A DNA stretch of 64,000 bases from Pedobacter sp. MC2016-15 (lineage in GTDB: Bacteria; Bacteroidota; Bacteroidia; Sphingobacteriales; Sphingobacteriaceae): positions 124,001 through 188,000 of the forward strand of contig NZ_JAPIVS010000004.1 in assembly GCF_026239695.1 (NCBI RefSeq), read 5' to 3'. Below are positions 23,692 through 31,741 of this stretch, piece after piece (position 1 is the first letter of the stretch; every line of letters starts with the position of its first letter). The position numbers and the translations under genes were made by a program. Below the pieces are notes generated by a model. The model was not told where the DNA came from. It ran no database searches and saw only the letters and a list, made by a program, of their open reading frames with translations.

Positions 23692-26130
23692 ATGAATTAC
23701 CGTATTCCGTTTTTATGCTTCCTGAGTATTGTGCCATATTTTGTGAAAGCCCAGGCCTCAACGCAGCTGAATGCTGCTGAGATCAGGCAGGGCCTCGAAG
23801 GCTTAAATGTCACTGGCAGTGTATTATATATTGCTGCACACCCTGATGATGAAAATACACGCCTGCTTACCTATCTCTCCAGGGAAAGGAAAGTCCGTAC
23901 CGGATATTTATCCTTAACCAGAGGTGATGGGGGACAAAACCTGATCGGTACCGAACAGGGAGACCTGTTGGGGCTGATCCGTACGCAGGAGCTACTCGCA
24001 GCCAGGCGTACAGATGGGGCAGAACAGTTTTTTAGTCGCGCCAATGATTTCGGATTTTCAAAGACCTCTGAAGAGAGTTTTAAAATATGGGGCAAGGAAC
24101 AGATCCTTTCGGATGTGGTATGGGTGATCCGCAATTTTCAACCGGATGTGATCATCACGCGTTTTCCTGAAGATGCACGTGCCGGTCATGGCCACCATCA
24201 GGCTTCGGCCATCCTCGCCAGGGAAGCTTTTGCTGCAGCCGCAGATCCCAAACGTTTTCCTGAGCAACTTAAACAGGTTAAAGTGTGGCAGGCTAAACGC
24301 ATTGTCTGGAATACCTTCAACTTTGGAGGCGGGGGTAATACTACTGCCGACGATCAGCTAAAGCTGGATGTGGGAACATTCAATCCCCTTCTGGGTAAAA
24401 GTTATGGAGAAATCGCAGCCTTGAGCCGCTCCAACCATAAAAGTCAGGGTTTTGGTTCTTCATTGCAGCGGGGCTCATCCATCGAGTTTTTTAGTCCTGT
24501 AGCAGGTGATGCCGCCAAAACGGATCTGTTTGAAGGTCTGGATTTCAAACTGGACAGAAACAAGGGAACCGCAAAGGCCCAGCAACTGCTGAATGCGATT
24601 TATACTTCCTACGACGTTACAGATCCCTCAAAATCTATCCCTGCATTACTGGATCTGAAAGAGGAGGTGAAAAACCTGCCCTTTAAACATCAGCAGCTGG
24701 ATGAGCTGATTCTTGCCTGTGCGGGCATCTGGCTGGAAACTGTGGCCCCTGAACCTGCCTATGCGCTGGATGAATCCATTCCGGTACTGATCAGTGCGAT
24801 ATCACGGGTGGGAAAAAACTTTCCAATGAAAATTACGCTGCAGGATAGGAGCCGCGGAAAGGTAACAGAGCTGCTGCCAAACCAGATGGCAACACAGACC
24901 GTAACGATACCTGCAAAATCTATAGGCATCACGCAGCCTTACTGGTTAAAAAAGACACATCCTATCGGGAGTTATATGATCGATTCACTGTCACATCTGG
25001 GCATGCCCGAAGCACCAGCTCCACAGGCCGGGGTCTTCAGGATCAGTTTTGGAAAACAATTTATCGATATCACCCGCCCTATAGTTTATAAACGTACTGA
25101 TCCTGTAAAGGGAGAACTGTATCAGCCATTGGTGGTAGCACCTCCGGTAACGGCAACCATGACCGAGAAATCTTTTGTGTTCAGTAACAACACAGCCAAG
25201 AAAATTACTGTGCAGCTGAAAGCGTTTAAGGACCAGCTGAAAGCTGTGATCAGGCCTGAACTGCCTGCAGGCTGGAAGGTATCCCCTGAAAAGGCTGATG
25301 TCGACCTCAAGACAAAAGGCGATGTACAAAACCTGGAGTTTGTGGTGACGCCGGCGGGCAACGTGTCCGGAGGTAAGCTGTCAATCTCGGCAACTGTAGA
25401 AGGCAAGACGTATAACCAGGGGCTTAAAGTCCTGGCTTACGACCATATCCCTGTGCAAACGCTGTTCCCCATTGCTGAAGCCAAAGTGGAGCGTGCAGAC
25501 CTGAAGTTCTCCGGTATGAACATCGGTTACATTGCGGGAGCGGGGGATCTCATTCCTGAATCGCTGACACAAATCGGCTACCACGTGACCTGGCTGACGG
25601 AGAAACAAGTAATCGATGGCGACCTTTCGGGATATGATGCGATCATTACGGGTGTCAGGCTGTACAATATCAACGAACAGCTGAGCGGTATGCAGCCCAG
25701 GCTGATGGAATATGTGAAAAACGGAGGTACAATGCTTGTCCAGTATAATGTGAACGGCAGTTTAAAAACAAACAATATCGGCCCTTATCCATTCAGGCTT
25801 TCGCGCGACAGGGTTACAGACGAGCAGGCAAAAGTGAGCTTTCTGGCCCCAAATGATCCTTCATTGAATTTCCCGAATAAAATTACGGCAAAAGATTTTG
25901 ATGGATGGATACAGGAGCGTGGTTTGTACTTTGCAGATCAGATCGACTCCCATTATGTACCTATACTGGGCATGAATGATGCCGGGGAGCCTTCCAGCAA
26001 CGGATCTCTGCTGGTGGCGCCATATGGAAAAGGAAAGTTTGTATACACCTCTCTGGCCTTTTTCAGAGAGCTGCCTGCAGGTGTGCCCGGAGCTTACCGT
26101 TTATTTGTAAACCTGATCTCTAAAAACTAA
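23692..26130 (+). CDS. PIG-L family deacetylase, secreted
   Basis: The product has 812 residues with a signal peptide ending near VKAQA. The zinc-dependent N-acetyl deacetylase domain (about 40-260) carries AAHPDDEN near residue 48 and the second histidine motif GHGHHQAS near 165. A middle beta-rich part (about 480-580) and a C-terminal GATase1/trehalose-utilisation-like part follow (GYDAIITGVRLYN; GKGKFVYTSLAFFRELP). Long secreted PIG-L proteins of this build are common in Bacteroidota and are probably active on glycans or glycoconjugates; the substrate is unknown. The 42-aa peptide gene follows within 3 nt. Confidence 0.9.
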   Translation: MNYRIPFLCFLSIVPYFVKAQASTQLNAAEIRQGLEGLNVTGSVLYIAAHPDDENTRLLTYLSRERKVRTGYLSLTRGDGGQNLIGTEQGDLLGLIRTQELLAARRTDGAEQFFSRANDFGFSKTSEESFKIWGKEQILSDVVWVIRNFQPDVIITRFPEDARAGHGHHQASAILAREAFAAAADPKRFPEQLKQVKVWQAKRIVWNTFNFGGGGNTTADDQLKLDVGTFNPLLGKSYGEIAALSRSNHKSQGFGSSLQRGSSIEFFSPVAGDAAKTDLFEGLDFKLDRNKGTAKAQQLLNAIYTSYDVTDPSKSIPALLDLKEEVKNLPFKHQQLDELILACAGIWLETVAPEPAYALDESIPVLISAISRVGKNFPMKITLQDRSRGKVTELLPNQMATQTVTIPAKSIGITQPYWLKKTHPIGSYMIDSLSHLGMPEAPAPQAGVFRISFGKQFIDITRPIVYKRTDPVKGELYQPLVVAPPVTATMTEKSFVFSNNTAKKITVQLKAFKDQLKAVIRPELPAGWKVSPEKADVDLKTKGDVQNLEFVVTPAGNVSGGKLSISATVEGKTYNQGLKVLAYDHIPVQTLFPIAEAKVERADLKFSGMNIGYIAGAGDLIPESLTQIGYHVTWLTEKQVIDGDLSGYDAIITGVRLYNINEQLSGMQPRLMEYVKNGGTMLVQYNVNGSLKTNNIGPYPFRLSRDRVTDEQAKVSFLAPNDPSLNFPNKITAKDFDGWIQERGLYFADQIDSHYVPILGMNDAGEPSSNGSLLVAPYGKGKFVYTSLAFFRELPAGVPGAYRLFVNLISKN

Positions 26131-26133
26131 GTG

Positions 26134-26262
26134 ATGGAACCTCAGCGCAATCAAGATCTGCCTCCTTTTGTGAAGAGCTGGAAACAGTTTTACCTGCTGC
26201 TGATCGGCTGGCTGATATTTTTGATTGCCGCATTTTACCTTTTTACAAAATATTTTCAATGA
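26134..26262 (+). CDS. 42-aa single-span membrane peptide coupled to the symporter
   Basis: ATG at 26134 opens 42 codons ending TGA at 26260-26262. The product is polar at the start (MEPQRNQDLPPFVKSWKQ) and then a single membrane helix (YLLLIGWLIFLIAAFYLF, residues 20-37). Its stop overlaps the symporter start as ATGA (26259-26262), which implies translational coupling. It starts 3 nt after the PIG-L stop. Small accessory subunits of SSS transporters are known (YjcH/DUF485 with ActP; DUF4212), but this one is shorter and has one span. A role as symporter subunit is inferred from coupling. Confidence 0.75.
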   Translation: MEPQRNQDLPPFVKSWKQFYLLLIGWLIFLIAAFYLFTKYFQ

Positions 26263-27953
26263 GCGAGATAGACTGGGCGGTACTGATACTTACACTGATC
26301 GTGATTGTCTCCTATGGAGTATATAAAAGTCGCGGTGCCCAGAATATCGAGGGATATTTACTGGCCAGCCAGTCATCACCATGGTACAGCGTGTGTTTGT
26401 CGGTCATGGCTACACAGGCGAGTGCCATTACCTTTCTGGCGGCGCCGGGACTGGCTTTTTCTTCCGGGATGGGCTTTGTCCAGTTTTATTTCGGGCTGCC
26501 GCTGGCGATGATTGTCTTGTGTATCACCTTTGTGCCGATTTTTCACCGTCTGAAAGTTTATACGGCATATGAGTTTCTGGAGCAGCGCTTCGACCTCAAA
26601 ACGCGGGCTCTGACGGCATTGCTGTTTCTGATACAGCGGGGTCTGTCTACGGGCATCACGATTTATGCGCCTTCCATTATTTTATCCACTATCCTGAATA
26701 TCAACACGACCTATACCACCTTATGTATCGGTGGGATTGTGGTTGCCTATACCGTTTATGGGGGCAGCAAGGCCGTTTCCTATACGCAGATGCTACAGAT
26801 GAGTATCATATTTCTCGGGCTTTTTGCTGCGGGAATCATGGTGGTGCAGCTGCTGCCGGCAGACATCGGCTTTGGCAGAGCCATCAGTATCGCCGGAAAA
26901 ATGGGGCGTACAAATGCGATTGATTTTAAGCTCGACTGGAATAACCAGTACAATGTCTGGAGTGGCCTCATCGGGGGCTTTTTTCTGCAGTTATCGTACT
27001 TTGGAACCGATCAGAGCCAGGTTGGACGTTACCTGACGGGCTCTTCGGTAGGGCAGAGCAGACTGGGATTACTGATGAACGGGCTGGTGAAAATACCGAT
27101 GCAGTTCCTGATTCTGCTGATCGGGGTGTTGGTATTTACATTCTATCAGTACAACCGCCCGCCGGTTTTCTTCAACAGTTTTGAGCTGAACAAACTGGAG
27201 AAAAGCAGTTACAGTCCGCAGCTTGAGGTGCTGAAAGCAAAGTATGAGCAGGTATTTCAGGAGAAACAGCAGGGGGTGGTAAAGCTGAACAAGGCTCTGG
27301 ACCTGGGCGACCAGTCGGCCATAGACCAGCAGCGGTCTGTGCTGCAGCAGGCAGACGGACAAACAAAGGTACTGCGTAAAGAGCTGACCGACCTCATGCT
27401 GAAGAATGATAAGGGTGCTGATATCAATGATAACAATTACGTTTTCCTGAGCTTCGTGACCAGATATCTGCCACAGGGGCTGATAGGATTACTGATTGCA
27501 ATCATTTTCCTGGCTTCCATGGGCTCTACGGCGAGTGCGCTCAATTCGCTGGCTTCTACCAGTGTGATCGATATCTACAAGCGGCTGCTGAATAAAGAGG
27601 CCGGAGATGAAAAATACCTGAAGGCTTCACGCTGGTCGACAGTCCTCTGGGGTGCCGTATGTATCGGGATGGCCCTGTACGCGAGCAAGATCGGGAACCT
27701 GCTTGAAGCGGTGAACATTCTGGGCTCCTATATCTATGGAACGATACTGGGGGTATTCCTGGTTGCATTTTACCTCAAACAAGTGAACGGCAGATCGGTA
27801 TTCTGGGCGGCGATCATTACTGAAGTGATCGTGTGTATCTGCGGATGGCAGGAGGTAGTAGCTTATCTGTGGCTCAACCTGATTGGCTGTGTGCTGGTGG
27901 TTTTGCTGGCGCTGCTGCTGCAAATGCTTTCCAGAGCCGGTAAAAAGGCTTAG
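26259..27953 (+). CDS. Sodium:solute symporter (SSS family)
   Basis: The product has 564 residues and about 13-14 membrane helices; the family core is clear from GAQNIEGYLLASQSSPWYSV, SVMATQASAITFLAAPG and GSTASALNSLASTSVIDIYKR. Between the two halves, about residues 300-395, lies a soluble helical insertion rich in Lys, Glu and Gln (KLEKSSYSPQLEVLKAKYEQ onward). The solute is not predictable; the neighbouring PIG-L deacetylase suggests a sugar or sugar derivative. The gene is coupled to the 42-aa peptide upstream. Confidence 0.92.
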   Translation: MSEIDWAVLILTLIVIVSYGVYKSRGAQNIEGYLLASQSSPWYSVCLSVMATQASAITFLAAPGLAFSSGMGFVQFYFGLPLAMIVLCITFVPIFHRLKVYTAYEFLEQRFDLKTRALTALLFLIQRGLSTGITIYAPSIILSTILNINTTYTTLCIGGIVVAYTVYGGSKAVSYTQMLQMSIIFLGLFAAGIMVVQLLPADIGFGRAISIAGKMGRTNAIDFKLDWNNQYNVWSGLIGGFFLQLSYFGTDQSQVGRYLTGSSVGQSRLGLLMNGLVKIPMQFLILLIGVLVFTFYQYNRPPVFFNSFELNKLEKSSYSPQLEVLKAKYEQVFQEKQQGVVKLNKALDLGDQSAIDQQRSVLQQADGQTKVLRKELTDLMLKNDKGADINDNNYVFLSFVTRYLPQGLIGLLIAIIFLASMGSTASALNSLASTSVIDIYKRLLNKEAGDEKYLKASRWSTVLWGAVCIGMALYASKIGNLLEAVNILGSYIYGTILGVFLVAFYLKQVNGRSVFWAAIITEVIVCICGWQEVVAYLWLNLIGCVLVVLLALLLQMLSRAGKKA

Positions 27954-27972
27954 AAAACCTTTTCGGATATCT

Positions 27973-27997
27973 GATGTTTTATGTTAAACAAAACATC
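27973..27997. terminator. Small hairpin after the symporter gene
   Basis: GATGTTTT (27973-27980) and AAAACATC (27990-27997) form an 8-bp stem with a 9-nt loop, between the symporter stop and the DUF4142 start. It lacks a T run, so it may be a weak terminator or an operator of the following gene. Confidence 0.4.
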
Positions 27998-28002
27998 ATC
28001 CT

Positions 28003-28644
28003 ATGAAAACATTAAATTTATTCGGAATATTAGTTATTGGAGCCTGTACTTTCCAGGCATGCAGCAGTCCTGAAAACCGTGCTGGCGCAGGTGATTCTGC
28101 TGTTGCAGATTCAGGAGCAACAGATACAGCAGGTGGTGCGGTACCACTGGGTTCAGGCCCGGATAGCCTTGGTGGCAGTGCTGGTAAAACCGGCGATGAT
28201 ACCCATATGTCTAAAGTTGACGGTGATGAATCTGCATTTTTGAAACAGGCTGCTATTGGCGGCATGATGGAAGTAGACGCAGGTAAGATCGCCATGAAAT
28301 CATCCAACGCTCAGGTGAAAGCTTTTGCTTCACAGATGGTGGCAGATCATATCAAAGCCAACAATGAATTAAAGGCATTGGCTGAGAAAAAGAAGATTCT
28401 TCTTCCTATGGAATATCCTTCTGAATTAAAAGCACATCTGGATGCGATGAAGAATATGAAAGGTGCTGATTTTGATAAACACTATATCGAAATGATGGTG
28501 ACCGATCATGATAAGACTATCGCCCTGTTTAAATCTGGCTCAGAAGCAGCGGATAAAGAGGTGAAGGATTTTGCCAATAAAACGATTCCTGTGATTACAG
28601 GTCATTTTGAAAAAGCAAAATCTATTCAGGCTGGTATGAAATAA
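28003..28644 (+). CDS. DUF4142 lipoprotein
   Basis: The product has 213 residues. A lipobox (FQAC) follows a hydrophobic signal peptide; residues about 20-65 are a low-complexity Ala/Gly/Ser/Asp linker. The C-terminal half is a ferritin-like four-helix DUF4142 domain (FLKQAAIGGMMEVDAGKIAM; QMVADHIKANNELKALAEKK; MMVTDHDKTIALFKSGSE). These proteins are frequent in Bacteroidota and often stress-induced; function is not established. Confidence 0.9.
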   Translation: MKTLNLFGILVIGACTFQACSSPENRAGAGDSAVADSGATDTAGGAVPLGSGPDSLGGSAGKTGDDTHMSKVDGDESAFLKQAAIGGMMEVDAGKIAMKSSNAQVKAFASQMVADHIKANNELKALAEKKKILLPMEYPSELKAHLDAMKNMKGADFDKHYIEMMVTDHDKTIALFKSGSEAADKEVKDFANKTIPVITGHFEKAKSIQAGMK

Positions 28645-28661
28645 GAAATATAAATATCCGC

Positions 28662-28702
28662 TACAAAAAAAGGCCTTTCAGATCTCAAAGGCCTTTTTTG
28701 TA
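28662..28702. terminator. Bidirectional terminator
   Basis: TACAAAAAAAGGCCTTT (28662-28678) pairs with AAAGGCCTTTTTTGTA (28687-28702) around an 8-nt loop. It stands between the converging DUF4142 and higA genes. Confidence 0.88.
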
Positions 28703-28724
28703 AAGGTTAAAAGGTGTTTGGAGA

Positions 28725-29021
28725 CTATGAGGCGATCGCAAACGCCTTTATGTTATCAAACTCTTTTGATTTATCATTTAACTCATTTTCAATATCATAA
28801 TCATCCTGTAAGCCTAGCCAGAATCTTGCAGAATTGCCAAAGAAAATGCTCAAACGCAAGGCAGTATCTGCGGTTATTCTCCTATTTCCTCTGATAATTT
28901 CTGAGACGCGGGTTTGAGGGATATTAGTTTCCTTTGCTAAACGGTATGCTGTAATATTTAGAGGGATCAAAAATTCCTCATTTAGAATTTCACCTGGATG
29001 AATGTTAGGTAGCTTTTCCAT
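28725..29021 (-). CDS. higA: HigA-type antitoxin
   Basis: With the start MEKLPNIHPGEIL at 29021 the product has 98 residues. The VapI/HigA helix-turn-helix is clear: HPGEILNEEFLIPLNITAYR, then RVSEIIRGNRRITADTALRL and FWLGLQDDYDIE. It neutralises the toxin encoded just upstream (10-nt gap) and represses the pair. A longer frame to 29045 would overlap the toxin gene by 14 nt. Gene order toxin-antitoxin is typical of hig. Confidence 0.92.
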   Translation of the reverse strand: MEKLPNIHPGEILNEEFLIPLNITAYRLAKETNIPQTRVSEIIRGNRRITADTALRLSIFFGNSARFWLGLQDDYDIENELNDKSKEFDNIKAFAIAS

Positions 29022-29031
29022 AAGATATTTT

Positions 29032-29313
29032 TTAGTGGTAATCAATAATTTCTACTTCGCTCGCATTTCCGTCGGACCATTTAAAAATGATACGCCATTG
29101 ATCATTTATCCGGATACTGTAATAGTCCTTCATATCACCTTTTTTCTTCTCTAACTTGTTAGATGGAGGAATGGTCAAATCCTGGAGATTCTGTGAGTTA
29201 CTAATCATACGTAACTTTCTTCTACCTATGGTTTGTATTTCCATAGGCAGCTTTGATACCCTGATGCCATCCCATATTTTCTCTGTTTCTTTAGATCCGA
29301 AAGAAAGTATCAT
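29032..29313 (-). CDS. higB: HigB/RelE-type toxin
   Basis: The product has 93 residues of the HigB (RelE superfamily) ribosome-dependent mRNA interferase family: SKLPMEIQTIGRRKLRMISN, NKLEKKKGDMKDYYSIRIND and QWRIIFKWSDGNASEVEIIDYH. The basic and aromatic residues of the fold are present, so it looks intact. It is the first gene of the pair; a palindromic operator abuts its start codon. Confidence 0.92.
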   Translation of the reverse strand: MILSFGSKETEKIWDGIRVSKLPMEIQTIGRRKLRMISNSQNLQDLTIPPSNKLEKKKGDMKDYYSIRINDQWRIIFKWSDGNASEVEIIDYH

Positions 29314-29314
29314 A

Positions 29315-29346
29315 TTACCTTTAAGCGTTACTAACGTTAAAGGTAA
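29315..29346. promoter_or_regulatory. Palindromic operator of higBA
   Basis: TTACCTTTAA (29315-29324) and TTAAAGGTAA (29337-29346) form a perfect 10-bp inverted repeat; the centre contains a second one (CGTTA-CT-AACG). It ends 1 nt before the higB start, as expected for autorepression by HigA or HigBA. Confidence 0.75.
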
Positions 29347-29427
29347 GTATTATTAGATGACTTGTCAATACCTGATTACAAAAGATGTAGACTTGGTTGC
29401 AAGAGAATTTATAGATCCATATTTATA

Positions 29428-31227
29428 TCAGTTAGTCTTCAGCATCATTCCTGAAATCGAATGCAATTGATCTTCTGCGTTCAGCAACTGCTGGCGCAAC
29501 TCTTCGGCAGCTGCAGCTGTTGTCAGTCGCAATTCAGGAATCATGTTCCTGTAATAACTGATACCATGCTGCAGCTGTTCTGTAAACTTCTCAAAGTATT
29601 TCGTCTTTTTGGCATTGAGGTCGTTCAGCTGTGCATGGAGGTCTTGCTTCAGATAATCCACGTAGAGGTTCAGCTCGTTGATAAAGAGGTTGGGGCGACT
29701 GATTTTAAAGCTGATACTCTCCCTTCCATAGATGTGGTTCACCATTTCCTTAAGGGAATAGGTTTTTGCGAAATATACCAGGTTGGGACCCGGACAAATA
29801 CTTACTGCTTTGGTTTCACGAGGCTTGAGCATATCATTTTTGAGGTATGCTGAGGTACACAGCCCCTCGCACAGGCAGATCTTCTCCGTGATCGCATCAA
29901 ACTTCTCCTTAAATAGTGATGGCTCCCTTTCTGTAGCTTGCAGTTCCTGGATTTTCAGGTGCTGATACTCGCGGGAGGCGGTACAGATTGGCTGCTCTGT
30001 AAACTCAGTGTTGGTGATCAGGAATTTCTTTTTGCAGGGGCTTCCGGGTCTGCCTTTGGCAATACGCTGCAAACGAAGATCCTCCATTGTGCTTTTGCGG
30101 AAATTGTTATACCGCACACCCAGAGGGGAAGAATTGCTGACATAATAATCTTCGGGACTGGAGGCTGCGAGCGCCTGCAGGGTATCCTGATCAACATTTG
30201 TTACTTCCGGAACCAGCAGAAACGGGCTGCCCCATCCCGCAGCATCAAGCTGGTAATAGTTGATCAGAAAGTTATGCTCTTCGGCAGTGCCGATGCCACC
30301 CTGTGCGGTGATCATTAATGCCACTTTCGCGGGAGTTCTGATCTCCTTCGCTTCCAGTGCAGCATGATATATTGCGTATAGCTCGTTATTCAGCTCTGTT
30401 CTTTTCTGTTTAAACTCTTCGAGGATAGGCCCCAGCAGCAGTCCTTCGGTAGCAAAAGCATGTCCGCCGCAGTTCAGTCCCGATTCTACCCTGAACTCCG
30501 TTACCCATAATCCCTTTTTTGCCAGCATCTTTGCCTGTATCAGCGCAGAGCGGTAATCACTCACTTTGAGGATAATCTTCTTCCTGATCAGCACTGCTTT
30601 ATCAGGGAAGAAATCTGTGCAGCTTTCCATATAGGAGTACAAACGCGGGTTCAATCCCGCAGAGATCACTACTGAAGAGTAGAGGCTGCTCAGGGCAAAT
30701 CCGCGCATCGCAGCTACGGCATCGGTATAATCGTTACCCAGGTTTTCGTTGCCGGCGCTATAGTTAGCCTTGTCCACTTTTGACATGATATTCACGTCGA
30801 TGTTTCCTGCATTCATCTGCCAGCGCAGTTCTTTCTGCAGCACATCCTTTTCTTCGCCCTCTTCCATCTGCATCATATGCCTGTATATCATCTTCGCGCG
30901 GGAATTCCCGGGCAGCAGTTCAAAGTAATTATGGATATCATTACCGGGCGCAAAACTCTGTAACCGCAGCAGCCTGAATTGCTCATTGACCAGTCGGTGC
31001 AGCAGGTTGAGATAGGCGGTAATCCTTCGGGCGCGACTATCTTCTTCTTCCTTGGGGATGGGAATATACTCCAGCTGGTTTTCCTTCAGATGAAATTCGC
31101 GCATGCGTTCGCAGAGCTCATCATCGGTAATAGAAATCACGGAAGAAATGCCATAACGGGCTACTTTTAACGGTGTATCTATGGAATAGCCTAATCCCAA
31201 AACGGGAATGTGGAAGGTATGGGTCAT
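29428..31227 (-). CDS. Conserved 599-aa protein of unknown function, possibly FMN TIM-barrel
   Basis: I do not recognise a named family. There is no signal peptide. Residues about 170-400 hold motifs that recall nitronate-monooxygenase-like FMN barrels: SGLNCGGHAFATEG, VALMITAQGGIGTAEEHNFL and GWGSPFLLVPEVTNVD. A cysteine cluster (ICLCEGLCTSAYL near 455, and SICPGPNLVYF near 480) may bind metal or a cluster. A coiled-coil C-terminus (about 530-599) ends the protein. Two FNR-spaced boxes lie in its upstream region, and it neighbours low-oxygen genes, so a redox function under low oxygen is plausible but unproven. Confidence 0.55.
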   Translation of the reverse strand: MTHTFHIPVLGLGYSIDTPLKVARYGISSVISITDDELCERMREFHLKENQLEYIPIPKEEEDSRARRITAYLNLLHRLVNEQFRLLRLQSFAPGNDIHNYFELLPGNSRAKMIYRHMMQMEEGEEKDVLQKELRWQMNAGNIDVNIMSKVDKANYSAGNENLGNDYTDAVAAMRGFALSSLYSSVVISAGLNPRLYSYMESCTDFFPDKAVLIRKKIILKVSDYRSALIQAKMLAKKGLWVTEFRVESGLNCGGHAFATEGLLLGPILEEFKQKRTELNNELYAIYHAALEAKEIRTPAKVALMITAQGGIGTAEEHNFLINYYQLDAAGWGSPFLLVPEVTNVDQDTLQALAASSPEDYYVSNSSPLGVRYNNFRKSTMEDLRLQRIAKGRPGSPCKKKFLITNTEFTEQPICTASREYQHLKIQELQATEREPSLFKEKFDAITEKICLCEGLCTSAYLKNDMLKPRETKAVSICPGPNLVYFAKTYSLKEMVNHIYGRESISFKISRPNLFINELNLYVDYLKQDLHAQLNDLNAKKTKYFEKFTEQLQHGISYYRNMIPELRLTTAAAAEELRQQLLNAEDQLHSISGMMLKTN

Positions 31228-31283
31228 GCGCTTTTGGTTTTATCTGTAGCAGCAAAATAGCGCAGAAATTCCAGCTAAAAATA

Positions 31284-31295
31284 TGATGGTGGTCA
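31284..31295. promoter_or_regulatory. FNR/Crp-like box 1 (TGATggtgGTCA)
   Basis: TGAT-N4-GTCA has FNR half-site spacing (consensus TTGAT-N4-ATCAA). It is 57 bp upstream of the 599-aa gene in the region shared with the divergent 108-aa gene. Confidence 0.5.
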
Positions 31296-31327
31296 CGATT
31301 TTGGATGACAAACATTAGCCGCCAATG

Positions 31328-31339
31328 TGATGACGGTCA
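31328..31339. promoter_or_regulatory. FNR/Crp-like box 2 (TGATgacgGTCA)
   Basis: A second TGAT-N4-GTCA lies 44 bp from the first (start to start, about four helical turns) and 52 bp upstream of the 108-aa gene. Two boxes in one divergent region make chance less likely. Confidence 0.5.
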
Positions 31340-31391
31340 TGAAAATAAAGACCACACCTGCAGATATTTGAACTATCAAAACATCAATATT

Positions 31392-31718
31392 ATGGCAACT
31401 ATAGCATTAACAACCCAGCCTGCTCCATCTTTATGGACAAAATTTATAACATTCGCTGATGGTCAGCAAAAAAACAGGTTAGCCTGGTTCCTGGTATCTC
31501 TGATCCTGCATGCAACCATGCTTGTTCCCGTTACTTTTATCCTGGTATATTCTCTTGATGGACATGTCATTCCATGTCTGGCAGTGAGCATGGTGATCTT
31601 TTTCGCCAATATTGTAGCCAATATGAGCGGTGCCAATACCAGGTCTACCATCTTTCTCTTTGGATTAAGTTTATTGGTGCACAGTGTGATCCTGATTATT
31701 ACCGTACTTGGTATTTAG
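31392..31718 (+). CDS. Small membrane protein of unknown function
   Basis: With ATG at 31392 the product has 108 residues and three hydrophobic segments ([62 protein letters not shown]). An upstream in-frame start at 31305 would run through the regulatory region with the FNR-like boxes, so I reject it. It is divergent from the 599-aa gene and 23 nt upstream of the PAS kinase gene, with which it is probably co-transcribed. Confidence 0.65.
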   Translation: MATIALTTQPAPSLWTKFITFADGQQKNRLAWFLVSLILHATMLVPVTFILVYSLDGHVIPCLAVSMVIFFANIVANMSGANTRSTIFLFGLSLLVHSVILIITVLGI

Positions 31719-31741
31719 CTATATTTGCAAAAACACCATAT

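Noticed and set aside
31305..31391. Upstream start for the 108-aa membrane protein
   Set aside because: The added 29 residues are polar, unlike the rest, and would be translated from DNA holding the FNR-like boxes.
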